Part shown: in pieces, positions 51,301 to 59,405 of the stretch
Position numbering within the stretch: the stretch's first letter is position 1
Layout of the letters: every line of letters begins with the position of its first letter
Assembly: GCA_021413845.1 (NCBI GenBank)
Contig: JAIOPP010000090.1
Span: forward strand, 1 to 64,000
Length of the DNA stretch: 64,000 bases
From: Planctomycetia bacterium
GTDB lineage: Bacteria > Planctomycetota > Planctomycetia > Pirellulales > PNKZ01
Direction: 5' to 3'
The notes under the pieces: generated by a model
Told to the model about the DNA's origin: nothing
Database searches by the model: none
The model's input: the letters and a program-made list of their open reading frames with translations, nothing else
Position numbers and translations under genes: made by a program

Positions 51301-51978
51301 CTTTCCGACGACGTCGAAGGAGTCGTGTTGCCGGGGCGACGGATCGTGTTGCGCAACGGCCCGGCCGGCGAGCGCGAAGAGCCTGCGTATCAGGGCGCGC
51401 AAGCGGTCGATCTGTTTACCAGTAGCGCTGCTCCCGCGACACCGGCTGCGGCTCCCGGCACAGCGCCGGTTGCCGCCCGAAGCATCGTCGAAGTCCGTTC
51501 GCAAGACTCCGACACCGTCAAAGGGAAAGAGAAAGTCATCTTGCTCCGTTTCGCCGAGCTTCCGGAATTGAAGAACTTGGAGCGCGCGACGATCGAGCTT
51601 ATGCAAGAACCGACGACGACTCCTTCTCCGATGACGACCATGGCCGTGAGCTGCAACACCATCGCGACCGCTTGGGACCCCGCGACCGCGACGACCGCGC
51701 AAGCTCGAGCCGGATTGCCGTGGAGCAAACTGGAATTGGAACGGGGCGGAACCTGCCGTTCGTTTCTCGAGCCCGTCTTGCTCGTTCAAAATCGTCGGCG
51801 GACGTGGGACGTGACGGAAGCGGTGCGCGATGCAGTGCGCAATCGTCAAACGTCGGTGAACCTCTTGTTGCGCGTCGACTACACCGGCCACTACGCAGCC
51901 GGCCAGAGCATGCGCTTCTGCAGCCCCGAGCACGCTTCGGTAAACGATCGCCCGCGGCTCGTTCTCGTGACCAAATGA
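48337..51978 (+). CDS. Large secreted FG-GAP/VCBS-repeat protein with Fn3-like and C-terminal DNRLRE-like parts
   Basis: A 1213-residue protein with signal peptide 'MRLSGLRFGLAIALLVVAQA'. Calcium-type DxDxDG repeats occur through residues about 45-890: 'DWNHDGKPDIFLF', 'DWDGDGLEDLLI', 'DIDGDGLLDLVS', 'DWNRDGKTDLFLG' and 'DVDGDRTADLID'. These indicate beta-propeller-like blades. A fibronectin-III-like part spans about 898-990 ('SLTAKWSRPPKAGSYELRW'). The last 170 residues resemble the DNRLRE/disaggregatase-like domain ('TWDVTEAVRDAVRNRQTS'). Such proteins are surface or periplasmic carbohydrate or adhesion factors; the specificity is unknown. Shadow frames on the opposite strand are not real. 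Confidence 0.88.
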   Translation: MRLSGLRFGLAIALLVVAQAASAQQAPATTLPNVDFQSAGERLPGSQFLYDAGFDVVDWNHDGKPDIFLFATGTVGGSVNYNEGTPTEPKFGHAVYWPFNSTETEPQTIEHVAAYTFCDLHRNGLSGIIFFDGQLRYCPNTGTKQGPFHWKLWQDDPNERSKFFPGTDRFVQENARFSTGPQSMYWKKGIFARQVLTLTAADWDGDGLEDLLICRFKQEAPGVTDLGAHDQGYRREKWSAWGRTRTALPTPAALAAVKQEDFSGPLASAPERGLYFYKNLGTPEKPRFDAGVEIKTPAGESIAAPNPTTADIDGDGLLDLVSSETAYSCNAFRVDWPTAPHVQWFRRAGKETDRLSAPQPVMAGGEPVRAGTMVKLADFRKTGVNDLLVMDPLGSIRWYANGSQSTKSAAAFGKPVVLRGKDFLRFEFMVQPTIVDWFGPGSRDLILHGSTDHHCKWDLRRTALYRNVAKRAGDLQYEFAGYLNYAGDDALVPVANEERHYEVFGSSLSVYPDDGTGRKRIMLSVGGRLYSFSDLAPDGLTFRRMTPIDIPQVRNRHRGWQDIPVEHAEPVRYIRISNEANGLGNLRDSFLHVLQFEALAGGKNIATADAVEIKKLNNETVRWYQIQNPMNMFTPGNANTDTELKATSWGYFIGPAVITLKAPVRLEKIRFLLSERDSYWYSNLVPFAWQGKVYRAGMEIDESWYQYKIEVSADEKNWTLVTNRLQTEMLYSHPVMVDWNRDGKTDLFLGVTSSIGIYPQHKTYRLYPNVGTNEEPKYGEPIFATNEKGTPLQVPANWALTYGAQCSVAPFDIYGDGKPALLLEGPDGGLDWHRNISDDSTKLQFRNDRHTLSLNGQTITSSQYRFFHWGDVDGDRTADLIDSGFGNMTYYKGVAATAPARVKDLAVVGAGPNSLTAKWSRPPKAGSYELRWSRLGVTELPWNQLNATSGTYGAAPGEKEVVTLTGLPPGETVRVAVRSFGTNQEPSGLSDDVEGVVLPGRRIVLRNGPAGEREEPAYQGAQAVDLFTSSAAPATPAAAPGTAPVAARSIVEVRSQDSDTVKGKEKVILLRFAELPELKNLERATIELMQEPTTTPSPMTTMAVSCNTIATAWDPATATTAQARAGLPWSKLELERGGTCRSFLEPVLLVQNRRRTWDVTEAVRDAVRNRQTSVNLLLRVDYTGHYAAGQSMRFCSPEHASVNDRPRLVLVTK

Positions 51979-52015
51979 GTAGCGAAGTATCCGAGCGGCA
52001 CGGCACGTCATCGCC

Positions 52016-53056
52016 TTACAGCGAATACGTCGTGAAGCGTCCTTCGCACGGCGGGCCGTAGCTGATGTGCAGCGTGCGGGTCGCCGGTTCGACGATCGAC
52101 GTCGCGGCCGTTTCGTGTTCCGTCGGGATGTCGCTATGACGACAGATGGTTTCCTCGGCCGGTTCGTGTTGCGAGAGGAGCAACTTCATTTGCTCCACGT
52201 CGATCCGGCCGGCAACCGCGGCCAGCGCACGGTCCATCGTGCGGCACCGACCGATCGAGCCGGGATATTGCAGCGGTTGGAGTTCGTAGTCTTGCTGCGT
52301 CGCATCGTGGCAATGGTTCGTGTGGGCGTACGTCCCTGCATCGCGCGCGATCACCGCGACCCGTTCGGGCAGGATCTCCAAGTTGCGAATCTTGCCGGCC
52401 GCATCGACAAGCAAAAAGCTTCCGACTGCCGGACCCTCCAGCGACCGCGCCGCAGCGACCGCGGCGTCGGCATCGGCAGTCTCGAGTAAGACGCGCCGCA
52501 GCACGGGCGTTCCCATCCAGTTCCGGCCGTTCTTCGCCCCGAGCGAGTTGGCGAAGAGTGCGAGTCCGTCGCCGTTGAAGCCGGTGCCGCCGAGCTCGCC
52601 CGGCACGGAATGCATCAACAGCGGCCTGCGACCTTGCGGGCGGAGCAGAGTCAGCACCATCTTCGCGCGAGTGCCGGGAAACAAGTCGCGGTTCTGCGCG
52701 CCGAGCGGCCGGCCGTCGATGGTCGCTGCGCCGGCCGCGGCGATCGCCGTGCAACCGCCGCGCATTCGACCGGTGCCGGGCCGAACCTGAATGGCGACGA
52801 CTTCATCGAGCGCGAGCCGCGCTCCGTCGGCGATGCCGCGCAGCTCCTCGACCAAGTGCGGAGCGAGCCGCGCGATCTTCGGCAACTGCGCGGCCGACCA
52901 CGCGAGCGCGGCTGCGCGATTTTCTCCCGCGGCGGCGGCCATCGCGAACGTATCGGCCACGGTCTGATGGATCAGCTTCGTCAGCGTTTCCCCGTAAGCG
53001 CGCCCTAGTTCGTACGGCTCCCCGGCGAACTCATACAGCGGAAAGCAATCCGACAT
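52016..53056 (-). CDS. C45-type Ntn hydrolase / acyl-CoA:6-APA acyltransferase-like protein
   Basis: A 346-residue protein. The N-terminal part resembles the propeptide of C45 autoproteolytic enzymes ('PYELGRAYGETLTKLIHQTV'). The candidate catalytic cysteine is C102 in 'MRGGCTAIAAAG'. Downstream features are 'LGAQNRD', 'MHSVPGELGGTGFNGDGLAL' and a closing 'EHETAATSIVEPATRTLHIS'. Autocleavage before Cys102 would produce the active enzyme. No signal peptide is visible, so it is probably cytoplasmic. It may hydrolyse amide bonds of small molecules; the substrate is unknown. Confidence 0.8.
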   Translation of the reverse strand: MSDCFPLYEFAGEPYELGRAYGETLTKLIHQTVADTFAMAAAAGENRAAALAWSAAQLPKIARLAPHLVEELRGIADGARLALDEVVAIQVRPGTGRMRGGCTAIAAAGAATIDGRPLGAQNRDLFPGTRAKMVLTLLRPQGRRPLLMHSVPGELGGTGFNGDGLALFANSLGAKNGRNWMGTPVLRRVLLETADADAAVAAARSLEGPAVGSFLLVDAAGKIRNLEILPERVAVIARDAGTYAHTNHCHDATQQDYELQPLQYPGSIGRCRTMDRALAAVAGRIDVEQMKLLLSQHEPAEETICRHSDIPTEHETAATSIVEPATRTLHISYGPPCEGRFTTYSL

Positions 53057-53187
53057 TCCCGACTCCCCAGTCTGCTCGACTTCAGCGGCCCGGTTTCGCC
53101 CACGGCCCGGGGGCTGTAATTTTGCCCTACGAGGCGATATCCTAGCCTCGACCTTCGTCCGTGTCTCCTTTATCTCGGAATCAGTTC

Positions 53188-54303
53188 ATGTCGAAGACGA
53201 TCTCGATAGCAGCACTCGCCGGCGACGGCGTCGGCCCGGAAGTCATGCGCGAAGCCATCAAGGTGCTGCGCGTCGTCGAAAAGCGGTTCGGGTTCACGCT
53301 CGAAATCACCGAGGCTCCGGTCGGTTGGGCCGGCATCGATGCGGCCGGAGCGGCCTTGCCCGACGCCACGCTCGCGCTCTGCAAAAAGAGTGCGGCGATC
53401 CTGTTCGGTTCGGTCGGCCTGCCGGATCGCGACCCGACGATTCCCAAAGAGCAACGGCCGGAGCGCGCAGCCCTACTGCGCTTGCGCAAAGAGTTCGGCC
53501 TGTTCGCGAATCTCCGTCCGGTGAACCTCTCGAAAGCGCTGGCGCATGCCTGCCCGCTTCGGCCCGAGCGCCAGGGGGACGGGATCGATATCCTCGTCGT
53601 CCGCGAGCTCACCGGCGGCATGTATTTCGGCCAGCCGAAGAAGACGGAAGACTTGGGCAACGGTCAGAGCCGCGCGATCGATACGATGATCTACACCACT
53701 AGTGAGATCGAGCGGATCGCGCATGTCGGGTTCCGGGCCGCCCGCGCGCGGCGCAAGAAGCTGACGAGCATCGACAAGGCCAACGTCCTCGAAAACGGCA
53801 TCCTCTGGCGCGACGTCGTGACGCGCGTCGGCAAGGAGTATCCCGACGTGACGCTCGAGCACATGTTCGTCGACAACGGCGCAATGCAGTTGGTGCTCAA
53901 GCCGACGCAGTTCGATGTGATGCTCTGCGAGAATATGTTCGGCGATATCCTAAGCGATGAAGCCGCTGCGCTGGCCGGCTCGCTCGGGATGCTGCCGAGC
54001 GCGAGCCTCGGGGCGACCAGTGGCGAACTGACGTTCGGCGTCTACGAACCGGCCGGCGGCACCGCCCCCGACATCGCCGGGAAGAACCTCGCCAACCCGA
54101 TCGCGCAGATTCTGTCGGCGTCGATGTTGCTGGAATACAGCCTGGGCCTGACGGACGCGGCCCGCGCGATCCAGGCGGCGGTCGGAAAGGCGATTGACGC
54201 CGGACTCCGAACCGGCGACATCTACTCCGCGCAAGATCCCGCGGCGAAGAAGGTCGGTACGAAGGAGATGGGAGACGCCATCGCGGCGGCCGCGGCGGGC
54301 TAA
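53188..54303 (+). CDS. leuB: 3-isopropylmalate dehydrogenase
   Basis: A 371-residue protein with full LeuB signatures: 'LAGDGVGPEVMREA' at the start, 'RELTGGMYFGQPK', 'DNGAMQLVLKPTQFDV', 'CENMFGDILSDEAAALAGSL' and the NAD-loop 'EPAGGTAPDIAGKNLANPIA'. It oxidatively decarboxylates 3-isopropylmalate in leucine synthesis in the cytoplasm. Length fits the family (about 360). ATG 53188 is chosen rather than an upstream GTG at 53161, since the family N-terminus starts here. No other leu genes are present, so it is a stand-alone locus. Confidence 0.93.
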   Translation: MSKTISIAALAGDGVGPEVMREAIKVLRVVEKRFGFTLEITEAPVGWAGIDAAGAALPDATLALCKKSAAILFGSVGLPDRDPTIPKEQRPERAALLRLRKEFGLFANLRPVNLSKALAHACPLRPERQGDGIDILVVRELTGGMYFGQPKKTEDLGNGQSRAIDTMIYTTSEIERIAHVGFRAARARRKKLTSIDKANVLENGILWRDVVTRVGKEYPDVTLEHMFVDNGAMQLVLKPTQFDVMLCENMFGDILSDEAAALAGSLGMLPSASLGATSGELTFGVYEPAGGTAPDIAGKNLANPIAQILSASMLLEYSLGLTDAARAIQAAVGKAIDAGLRTGDIYSAQDPAAKKVGTKEMGDAIAAAAAG

Positions 54304-54441
54304 CGGCCTTGTCGGCTACGGCGTCGAGCGGAGTGCCGAATCGATCGCAAGCCGGGAAAATTCTCGGCCGTCGCCGGATGCCCCGACGATCGTCGGGGCT
54401 TATGATAGGCCTCGGTAACGAACCCTGCGGAGGCCGCGCCG

Positions 54442-55830
54442 ATGCGACGACGAACCTTTCTACGAACCGGGGCGACGGCCCTTGCGCCGCTCTTCGCTGC
54501 GCCGCAGCGTTTTCTGGTCGGCGCCGAACCGGCCGGTGCGCGGCCGAAGATCGCGGCCGTGTTCAGCGAGCTCCGGTTTCGTTCGCACGCGTATAACATT
54601 CTCGAAAACTTCTTCGCGCCGTATCTGTTCAACGGCGCGCTCGTCGACCCCGGCGTCGAGATCGTGTCGTTCTACGTCGATCAGTTTCCTAAAGACGATC
54701 TGGCGCGCGGCGTTTCGAAACAGCTCCAGGTCCCGATCTTCCGTACGATCGACGAAGCGCTTTGCGTCGGCGGGAAAGAGTTGGCCGTCGACGGCGTGTT
54801 GATGATCGGCGAGCATGGGGAGTATCTGATCAATGAGTTCGGCGTGCGAGAGTATCCGCGCAAGCTCTGGTTCGATCAAATCATGCGCACCATGCGGCGC
54901 TCGAATCGCTTCGTGCCGGTGTTTAACGACAAGCACTTTTCCTACCGTTGGGACTGGGCGAAGGAGATGGTCGACGAGGCCCGCAGCGTCGGCATGCCGC
55001 TGATGGGCGGCAGCAGCGTGCCGTTGGCCGAACGCCGGCCGGCGCTGGAGTTGCCGGCCGATGCGCCGCTCGAAGAGGCCCTCTCCATTCACGGCGGGGG
55101 CCTAGAGAGCTACGACTTTCATAGCCTCGAAATCTTGCAATCGTTCGTCGAAGGCCGGCTCGGCCCGCAGGGGCGCACGGAAACCGGAGTGGCGAGCATC
55201 GAGTTTTTCGACGGTGAGGCGGCCCGCTCCGCCGCCGCGGCCGGCCGCTGGTCGCCGGCCTTGTTCGCCGCCGCGATGGAGGCGGAAGCGGAGACGCCGG
55301 TCGTCAGGCAACCCCGTCCGCCGCTCGGTGAACGGCCGCAGCAAATCCGCGAAGAGAAGGAAAAGCCTCCGCAAGATAACGTCGCGCAAATCAAGCATGC
55401 GATCGCGATCACCTATCGCGATGGGCTGCGCGCGACGGTGCTGGCCGTCGGCACCAGCTCCAACCGTTGGAACTTCGCCTGCAAACTTCGCGGCGAGACG
55501 AAGCCCCGCGCGACCGTGATGTACAACGGCCCGTGGGGCAACCGGGGTTTATTCAAAGCCCTCTCGCATGCCGTGCAGCGGTTTTACATCGACCGCCGCG
55601 AGCCTTGGCCGGCCGAGCGAACCTTGCTGACGACCGGCATGACCGCAGCCGCGATTCGCGCGAAGCAAACGCCCGGCCGAGCGCTCGAAACGCCGGAGCT
55701 TGCCATCGCCTACGTGCCGACCGACTGGCGGAGCCTACGCGAAACCGGCGCGACCTGGAAGCAGATCACGGTCGACACGCCGCAACCGAGGAATTTCGAG
55801 CCCGGAGATGCGCGATTCGTGCGCAAATAG
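54442..55830 (+). CDS. Tat-exported protein of unknown function
   Basis: A 462-residue protein with a twin-arginine signal (MRRRTFLRTGATALAPLFAA). The first half looks like a Rossmann-type fold ('RPKIAAVFSELRFRSHAYNI', 'VDGVLMIGEHGEYLINEFGV'). A charged linker follows at about 285-315 (containing 'REEKEKPPQDN'). The C-terminal part contains 'TYRDGLRATVLAVGTSSNRW' and ends in a short mixed segment. No family or catalytic motif was recognised; a distant relation to exported oxidoreductase-like proteins is possible. It lies 138 bases after leuB and is probably transcribed separately. Confidence 0.75.
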   Translation: MRRRTFLRTGATALAPLFAAPQRFLVGAEPAGARPKIAAVFSELRFRSHAYNILENFFAPYLFNGALVDPGVEIVSFYVDQFPKDDLARGVSKQLQVPIFRTIDEALCVGGKELAVDGVLMIGEHGEYLINEFGVREYPRKLWFDQIMRTMRRSNRFVPVFNDKHFSYRWDWAKEMVDEARSVGMPLMGGSSVPLAERRPALELPADAPLEEALSIHGGGLESYDFHSLEILQSFVEGRLGPQGRTETGVASIEFFDGEAARSAAAAGRWSPALFAAAMEAEAETPVVRQPRPPLGERPQQIREEKEKPPQDNVAQIKHAIAITYRDGLRATVLAVGTSSNRWNFACKLRGETKPRATVMYNGPWGNRGLFKALSHAVQRFYIDRREPWPAERTLLTTGMTAAAIRAKQTPGRALETPELAIAYVPTDWRSLRETGATWKQITVDTPQPRNFEPGDARFVRK

Positions 55831-55950
55831 AGCTCCGCAGTTCGCTTCGCGTCGGTCGCAAGTAGAGTGCAGTCGTCCGGAGTTGCGGTACAATCGGCAG
55901 CGCCGCCCGAGCCTTCGCCCGCCATCGCCTCATCGAGGAGCATCGCCTCT

Positions 55951-56172
55951 ATGCACCAGATCAAGATGTTCAAAGGAATGGAATCCGAGTTGAACGTGCT
56001 CGAAAAAGACGTCAACGAATGGCTCGCGCAAAGCCGCGTGCGGGTCATTCAAATGCTCGGCAACATCGCACCGCAAAGCATCCCGCCGACCGCGAAAGGT
56101 TCCGGCCTTTCGACGACCGAATTCGCGCCGTCCGATGTGTTGTTCGTGGTCGTGTACGAAAAAACGACTTAG
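55951..56172 (+). CDS. Small conserved-looking protein of unknown function
   Basis: A 73-residue protein. ATG 55951 follows a good ribosome-binding region (gaggag at 55935-55940). The first half is an amphipathic segment ('FKGMESELNVLEKDVNEWLA'), followed by 'RVRVIQMLGNIAPQS' and a hydrophobic strand 'SDVLFVVVYEKTT'. The alpha-beta arrangement suggests a small folded domain. I do not recognise a family with certainty. It ends 6 bases before a convergent-gene hairpin. Confidence 0.65.
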   Translation: MHQIKMFKGMESELNVLEKDVNEWLAQSRVRVIQMLGNIAPQSIPPTAKGSGLSTTEFAPSDVLFVVVYEKTT

Positions 56173-56177
56173 AGATA

Positions 56178-56264
56178 GTGGTCGGTGTTCAGTGGTCCGT
56201 GATCAGTTGCGGAGTGTCAAGGTCTATTTCCTCGCTGACCACTGACCACCGGCCACTGAACACT
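56178..56264. repeat. AGTGGTCAGTG-type inverted repeat between convergent genes
   Basis: The left part (gtgttcagtggtccgtgatc, near 56187-56206) is an imperfect inverted repeat of the right part (ctgaccactgaccaccggcc then actgaacact, near 56236-56265). It may act as a two-way terminator between the small-protein gene and the threonine-dehydratase-like gene. A similar low-complexity style is seen in the 18.36-kb and 19.93-kb spacers. Confidence 0.6.
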
Positions 56265-56266
56265 TC

Positions 56267-57262
56267 CTATCTTGCGAGCGCTTGCGCAATCAGCGCGGCG
56301 CTGGCGTTGCCGCCGCTGAGCACGCAGCCGATCTTTCGGCCTTTCCATCGCTCGCGGTCTTTCGTGATCGCGGCCAGCGCCAATGCGCCGGCTCCTTCGG
56401 CGAGGTTGTGCGTCGTGCGCAGCAGCTCGCGCATCGCCCGGAGCGCTTCGTCGTCGCTCACCGTCACGATGTCGTCGGCGTAGCGCAAGATCCAGCGCAG
56501 CGCGAGCTCGTGGGGAGTGCTGCACGCCACTCCTTCGGCCACGCGGGTCTTGCTCGGCTCCGTCGTGAGGCGCCCTGCTCGAAACGAAAGCGCGTAGGCC
56601 GGCGCATGTTCCGACACGACGCCGATCAAGCGCGTCTGCATGCCGAGCGCCTCGCGCGCGGCGGCCAAGCCGCAGAAGCCGGAGCCGAGCCCGATCGGGA
56701 CGTAGATCGCGTCGAGCAGCGGCACGCTTCGCGCGCGCATCGCGTGAAACCATTCGAGCCCGTACGTGGCGACTCCGCGCACGAGCCAGGGATGGAACGA
56801 CGGCACCGGATGCAGCCCTTCCCGCGCCGCCAGCTCGCGAGAATGCTCGAGCGCCGCTTGGAATTCGTCGCCGTGTTCGACGAGCTCCGCGCCGAGCGCG
56901 CGCATCGCGGCGTTCTTCTCGGGGTTGTTGTTCTCGGGCACGACGATCACGGCCCGTAAGCCGCGCCGGCGCGCGTTCCAAGCGATCGACTGGCCGTGGT
57001 TGCCGGTCGAGGCGGCGATGACGCCCGGCGTTTTCGGTTCGGCCTTGAGGAGCTCGTCGAGATAGACGAACCCGCCGCGGACCTTGAACGCTCCGAGCGG
57101 CGTGTGGTTCTCATGCTTGATCCAAACGTCGCAGCCGAGCGCTTCGTTCAACAGGGGCCAAGCGTAGGCCGGCGTCGGCGGAATCGCTTCTTCGATGAGC
57201 ACCGCCGCCGAGGCGATCTCGGAGAGGGTGGGGAGCGGAGGAAGCTCGGTCGCGAAGATCAT
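56267..57262 (-). CDS. Threonine/serine dehydratase-like PLP enzyme (fold type II)
   Basis: A 331-residue protein with the PLP lysine in 'PLGAFKVRGG' (K60), the substrate loop 'ASTGNHGQSIAWNARRRGL', the phosphate-binding glycine loop 'IGLGSGFCGLAAA' and a closing 'VLSGGNAS'. This is the threonine/serine dehydratase group; hydroxyaspartate dehydratases look similar. No regulatory ACT domain, so the catabolic type is likely. ATG 57262 overlaps the stop of the preceding gene (ATGA), indicating tight coupling. It is the last gene of the creatininase-MFS-isochorismatase operon. Confidence 0.88.
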   Translation of the reverse strand: MIFATELPPLPTLSEIASAAVLIEEAIPPTPAYAWPLLNEALGCDVWIKHENHTPLGAFKVRGGFVYLDELLKAEPKTPGVIAASTGNHGQSIAWNARRRGLRAVIVVPENNNPEKNAAMRALGAELVEHGDEFQAALEHSRELAAREGLHPVPSFHPWLVRGVATYGLEWFHAMRARSVPLLDAIYVPIGLGSGFCGLAAAREALGMQTRLIGVVSEHAPAYALSFRAGRLTTEPSKTRVAEGVACSTPHELALRWILRYADDIVTVSDDEALRAMRELLRTTHNLAEGAGALALAAITKDRERWKGRKIGCVLSGGNASAALIAQALAR

Positions 57263-59379
57263 TTGGTGGACGCTTCGATGATGTAATCGGTCGCCGCGCC
57301 GAACTTCGCCGGAAGCGGCATGTTCGACCAAGCCGGATCGTCGCCGATACGCATCCGCCACTTGCCGGCGAGCGAGATCGAGCGGTCGGCCTGCTTGAGC
57401 ACGGGTGCCGCCGACAGAGCGCGAGGGCTCGGCAACTTCATCCCGACGGTCGGCATGCGACGCACGACGATCAGGTTCGCATCGCCCGGTGCGACCGCTT
57501 CGGCCTCGACGCGGTTTCCGTTCGGCGCGGTCACCGGCTTGCCGTTGAACCAGATTTGATCGGTCGCGCGCAGATCCGGCAGCTCCAGCGTCACCCCTTC
57601 TTTCGACCACGACGACGGCACGCGCACCACGCAACGGAGCCAGAGCGGCCCGGAGTAGTCGTCGAGACTCCGCTCGATGGCCGGGGCGAGCGTGCTCGGC
57701 ACATCGAGCATCATCCAATGGCGCTGGAGTTCTTCGCGCCGCGACACGGCGGGAAGTTGCTCGGGCATTGTTTGCCCGGTCGCCGCGAAGACGCCGCTGA
57801 GAAGCAAGCGGAGAAAGAGCGGATCGTCGAAGTCGGCTGCTTCGCCGAGCGATGTGTAGTACGAGCGACTGCCGTCGGCGCGAACGAACGTCCACGCGAC
57901 CGGCTGCGATTCGCGATCTTGAACGCCGCTCCAAGCCGTATGCAATGCCGAGCCCGACGACTCCGAGATCTCGAATCGATAGAGTCCGCCGACGCGCTCG
58001 AAGGGCTGCAACAACGACGTCACCAAGCCGATCGAAAACGTCTCGAATTTGCGGTGAATCTCGGCCGGGTTCTTCGAATCGGAATGCCCCAGATACTTCG
58101 CGCCGAGCACATCGACATCGAACGTCGGCCACGCTTCGTAACCCTGCGGGGTCTCTGCGCCGTCTTTCAGCGCGAAGGCGTGGCTCGTCGTGCGGATGCC
58201 GATCACCGGCTTCTTTGCGGCGACGAACCGGCGGACGATCGCCATTTGCTCGGGCTTCAAGACCTTGCGGCGGATGCTGAGGATCGCGACGTCCGCTTCG
58301 TCGAGCACTTCGAGGCCGGGAATGTCGTACTGCGTCGTGCCTCCGTCGAGCGGCGCACTGCCGAAGACATAGCTCACGCGGAAGTCGCCGAGATAGCGAT
58401 TCGCGAAGTCGGGGAGCGTTTGCGCGGTGCCGTAGCCCTCTTCCGCGACGACGATCGCCACATGCGGGCGTTTATCGGCAGCGTAGCGGAAGGGCTTCTT
58501 GTCGCCGAGGATTTGATCGCTCGAAATGGTCGGGCAGACGCGCTGTTCGACATGCGCAACCATCCGATCGTTGCCGGTGAAGTGGGCCACGTACGGCCAC
58601 ATCTTCGGGTTGTACATCGTGTCGGTCAGGTCGCGCAGCAGCACGGCGTTCTTGCCGCCGAGCATCATGCGCCGTAAACCGAACGGCCGGCCGAGGACGC
58701 ACATATTCAAATGCACGCCGGTGAGCACCACGTTCTTAATGCCGCGGGCTTCAAGAATGTTCCAAACTTCTTCTCCCTTGTCGCTGATGAAGTCTTGTGC
58801 GTCGTCGATCTTGATCATGTCCGATTGCCGCTTCCAAGGCATCTTCGGGTTGCGGCCGAGCGCCGTGAGCTTCGCGGCCCATTCGGCGTGCTCCTGCGGG
58901 TCGTCGTCTTCGCCGCCGTCGGATTGATCGAGCGGATACACGGCCTGCCGCTCCGAAGGAACGATCGAACACCAGCGCGCGACGTCCGGCGGCAACACGG
59001 CCGACTTCGGCGCGGCGATCGCTCGCGCCCGAGCCGGATGCTCGGCATAAGCCGGCATGCAATCGCTCGGGGCGTGAATGATCGTCATGCCGAGCTCGCG
59101 CGAGCGATGGACGACGGCATTCAGCCGCGGCCCGAACTCTTCGAGCCGGCGTACCGCATTGAGGCAATGATGGTAGTCCCACACGTCGCAGACGATCAGG
59201 GCCGTGGTCTTCGGGTCCCAGTTTTCGCTCCGTTCGACGACATGAAAGCGATTCGTGCCCGCCGCGGTTTCGGTTTGCGAACGGAGCTTGAGCGCGAGGA
59301 CCTCGGCCTGAGCTTGCGCGCCGCCGAGCATCACGGCCGACGCGATGAATGCCGACGAAAGCGAACGGATGCACGACAT
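57259..59379 (-). CDS. Exported isochorismatase-like hydrolase fused to a ThuA-like domain and a beta-sandwich
   Basis: A 706-residue protein with signal peptide (MSCIRSLSSAFIASAVMLGG). The isochorismatase-like domain (about 45-285) has the catalytic Asp in 'ALIVCDVWDYHHC' and nucleophile Cys in 'GVHLNMCVLGRPF'. A ThuA/glutamine-amidotransferase-like domain covers about 310-460 ('VAIVVAEEGYGTAQTLPDFA'). The C-terminal 190 residues form a galactose-binding-like beta-sandwich ('GPLWLRCVVRVPSSWSKEGV'). ATG 59379 opens on the signal; a TTG at 59409 overlapping the MFS stop is also possible. It probably hydrolyses an amide-type bond in the periplasm (inference). Confidence 0.84.
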   Translation of the reverse strand: MSCIRSLSSAFIASAVMLGGAQAQAEVLALKLRSQTETAAGTNRFHVVERSENWDPKTTALIVCDVWDYHHCLNAVRRLEEFGPRLNAVVHRSRELGMTIIHAPSDCMPAYAEHPARARAIAAPKSAVLPPDVARWCSIVPSERQAVYPLDQSDGGEDDDPQEHAEWAAKLTALGRNPKMPWKRQSDMIKIDDAQDFISDKGEEVWNILEARGIKNVVLTGVHLNMCVLGRPFGLRRMMLGGKNAVLLRDLTDTMYNPKMWPYVAHFTGNDRMVAHVEQRVCPTISSDQILGDKKPFRYAADKRPHVAIVVAEEGYGTAQTLPDFANRYLGDFRVSYVFGSAPLDGGTTQYDIPGLEVLDEADVAILSIRRKVLKPEQMAIVRRFVAAKKPVIGIRTTSHAFALKDGAETPQGYEAWPTFDVDVLGAKYLGHSDSKNPAEIHRKFETFSIGLVTSLLQPFERVGGLYRFEISESSGSALHTAWSGVQDRESQPVAWTFVRADGSRSYYTSLGEAADFDDPLFLRLLLSGVFAATGQTMPEQLPAVSRREELQRHWMMLDVPSTLAPAIERSLDDYSGPLWLRCVVRVPSSWSKEGVTLELPDLRATDQIWFNGKPVTAPNGNRVEAEAVAPGDANLIVVRRMPTVGMKLPSPRALSAAPVLKQADRSISLAGKWRMRIGDDPAWSNMPLPAKFGAATDYIIEASTK

Positions 59380-59405
59380 GGAACGGCCCTTAAATAGGAT
59401 GAGCT

